Notes under the pieces: model-generated
What the model saw: only the letters and a program-made list of their open reading frames with translations
Told to the model about the DNA's origin: nothing
Database searches by the model: none
Translations under genes and position numbers: made by a program
In this document: piece after piece, positions 13,166-14,155 of the stretch
Position numbering within the stretch: position 1 is the stretch's first letter
How the letters are laid out: every line of letters begins with the position of its first letter
DNA from: an uncultured Clostridia bacterium
GTDB lineage: Bacteria > Bacillota > Clostridia > Christensenellales > Borkfalkiaceae
Length of the DNA stretch: 14,155 nucleotides
NCBI GenBank assembly: GCA_934249215.1
Contig: CAKQKN010000089.1
Span: 1 to 14,155, forward strand
Reading direction: 5' to 3'

Positions 13166-14155
13166 ATGTATAATTTCAAGCCCGATTTTTATGCGGACGT
13201 GCGCACGGAGGACAGGTTTACGACCACGCTCACGTACGTTGACGGAAGAAAAAAAGAGTCCAGAGTGCGCGTCGAAAAGCGTGCGTTTATCCGTGTTTTT
13301 GACGGAAAAATCTGGTATTACGCTTCTACGACCGATCTTGACGATATACAGAAAAATCTCGACAGACTTTACGCACTCGCAAAATCAAATCCGAAAATCG
13401 GCTCGAATAAGACGGTGCGCCGCTTCGAGGTCAACAGCGACGTCAGGATGCAGTTCGCGCCCGTTTCGGTGAGGAACGTGCCTTTTGAGAAAAAAGACGA
13501 ACTCATTCGGTCGTATTTAAAAGAGATCGAGCGGTTCAAAGGCGCGATGCCCGTCGGAATGTATCTCGACAGAAATTCCGTTTTCGAGTTTTCGTCGTCG
13601 AAGGGCGCGTATATAAAATATGACTATCAGACGTGCGGCGTCGTTTTGTCCTGCACGTTCTTAAGCGGAAGCGACTTTTTCAAGGCGCACTACCAGGCGG
13701 GCGAAACCGAGTTTGACAAACTGCTCGGCAGAAAAGCCGCCATAAAGCGCGTGTTTTCCGAGCAACGGGACTATGCCGCGCGGGCAAAGGAAGTTACGCC
13801 GGGAAATTATCCCGTCATTCTTTCGCCCGAGGCCGCGGGAGTTTTCGCGCACGAGTCGTTCGGGCATAAGTCGGAAGCCGATTTTATGCTCGCCGACGAG
13901 GGAATCGCAAAGGAGTGGACGATCGGAAAGACGGTGGCTTCGCCGCTTTTGTCAATCGTCGACAGCGGAAAGGAAAAAGGGTGCGGCTATTGCCCGTATG
14001 ACGACGAGGGTACGCATGCCCGCAAAAATTATCTCATAAAAAACGGCGTTCTGGCGGGCAGGCTGCACGACGGCGAAACGGCTACTTATCTCAAAGAAAA
14101 ACTTACGGGGAACGCCCGCGCGATCGATTGTCGTTTCGAACCGATCGTCAGAATG
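13166..14155 (+). CDS. TldD/PmbA-family metalloprotease, 3' end outside window
   Basis: The first 330 codons of a TldD-like zinc metalloprotease are in the window; the frame is open to the last base, so the gene is cut by the edge, not broken. The zinc motif HExxxH appears as HESFGH at residues 229-234 within 'PEAAGVFAHESFGHKSEADF', matching the HEAxGH block of TldD. The following 'YDDEGTHARKNYLIKNGVL' and 'HDGETATYL' are standard TldD sequence. E. coli TldD has about 480 residues, so roughly 150 remain outside. TldD usually works with a TldE/PmbA partner to cleave unfolded or modified peptides; that partner would be expected just downstream. ATG 13166 has GAGGTG (13155-13160) 5 nt upstream. 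A terminator-like hairpin precedes the gene, so it probably starts its own transcript; no clear promoter was found. Confidence 0.93.
   Translation, partial: MYNFKPDFYADVRTEDRFTTTLTYVDGRKKESRVRVEKRAFIRVFDGKIWYYASTTDLDDIQKNLDRLYALAKSNPKIGSNKTVRRFEVNSDVRMQFAPVSVRNVPFEKKDELIRSYLKEIERFKGAMPVGMYLDRNSVFEFSSSKGAYIKYDYQTCGVVLSCTFLSGSDFFKAHYQAGETEFDKLLGRKAAIKRVFSEQRDYAARAKEVTPGNYPVILSPEAAGVFAHESFGHKSEADFMLADEGIAKEWTIGKTVASPLLSIVDSGKEKGCGYCPYDDEGTHARKNYLIKNGVLAGRLHDGETATYLKEKLTGNARAIDCRFEPIVRM

Noticed and set aside
13098..13472. A 124-codon plus-strand frame
   Set aside because: It overlaps the start of the TldD-family gene in another frame; the TldD frame has the zinc motif and a proper ribosome binding site.

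Overview
The window looks like a housekeeping stretch of an uncultured, probably anaerobic Bacillota (Clostridia-type) chromosome. The reasons are Gram-positive style AGGAGG-like ribosome binding sites, a Rho factor with a long N-terminal insertion, and a gene set common in gut Clostridia: two flavoproteins of the BaiN/HI0933 and COG2509 types, a UPF0173-like metallo-hydrolase, formate-tetrahydrofolate ligase, family I pyrophosphatase and TldD. Base composition is moderate and rich in GCG/TCG/CGC codons throughout, which produces many long antisense shadow frames. No phage, insertion sequence, CRISPR, tRNA or rRNA gene is visible.

Layout. Positions 6-2817: two overlapping genes for FAD-dependent oxidoreductases. 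2936-3586: metallo-beta-lactamase-fold hydrolase. 3629-5320: transcription terminator Rho with a Tyr/Arg/Asp hexapeptide-repeat insertion. 5370-6002 (minus strand, convergent with rho): class I glutamine amidotransferase-like peptidase of the C26 (PuuD) type. 6076-7428: MTA/SAH nucleosidase and thiamine pyrophosphokinase, close together. 7522-9204: formate-tetrahydrofolate ligase. 9205-9482: noncoding stretch with a structured two-copy repeat of about 83 nt. 9483-10376: inorganic pyrophosphatase fused to a C-terminal ASCH domain. 10429-11364: polytopic membrane protein of unknown function behind a consensus sigma-A promoter. 11492-13073: small PII-like protein and a CPA2-type cation:proton antiporter separated by 1 nt. 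13166-14155: start of a TldD-family metalloprotease, cut by the window end.

How the genes relate. Most genes serve small-molecule housekeeping: SAM by-product salvage, thiamine diphosphate synthesis, one-carbon entry through formyl-THF, and pyrophosphate removal. They do not form one pathway. The most system-like unit is the PII-like protein plus antiporter pair, which resembles other PII-family regulators encoded beside the transporter they gate. The most unusual proteins are the pyrophosphatase-ASCH fusion and the repeat-bearing Rho. A separate DNA-level theme is that several intergenic gaps (2866-2895, 3588-3617, 9245-9424, 11362-11399, 11418-11465) each hold a sequence present in exactly two adjacent copies, often overlapping a stop codon, -10-like hexamer or Shine-Dalgarno region.
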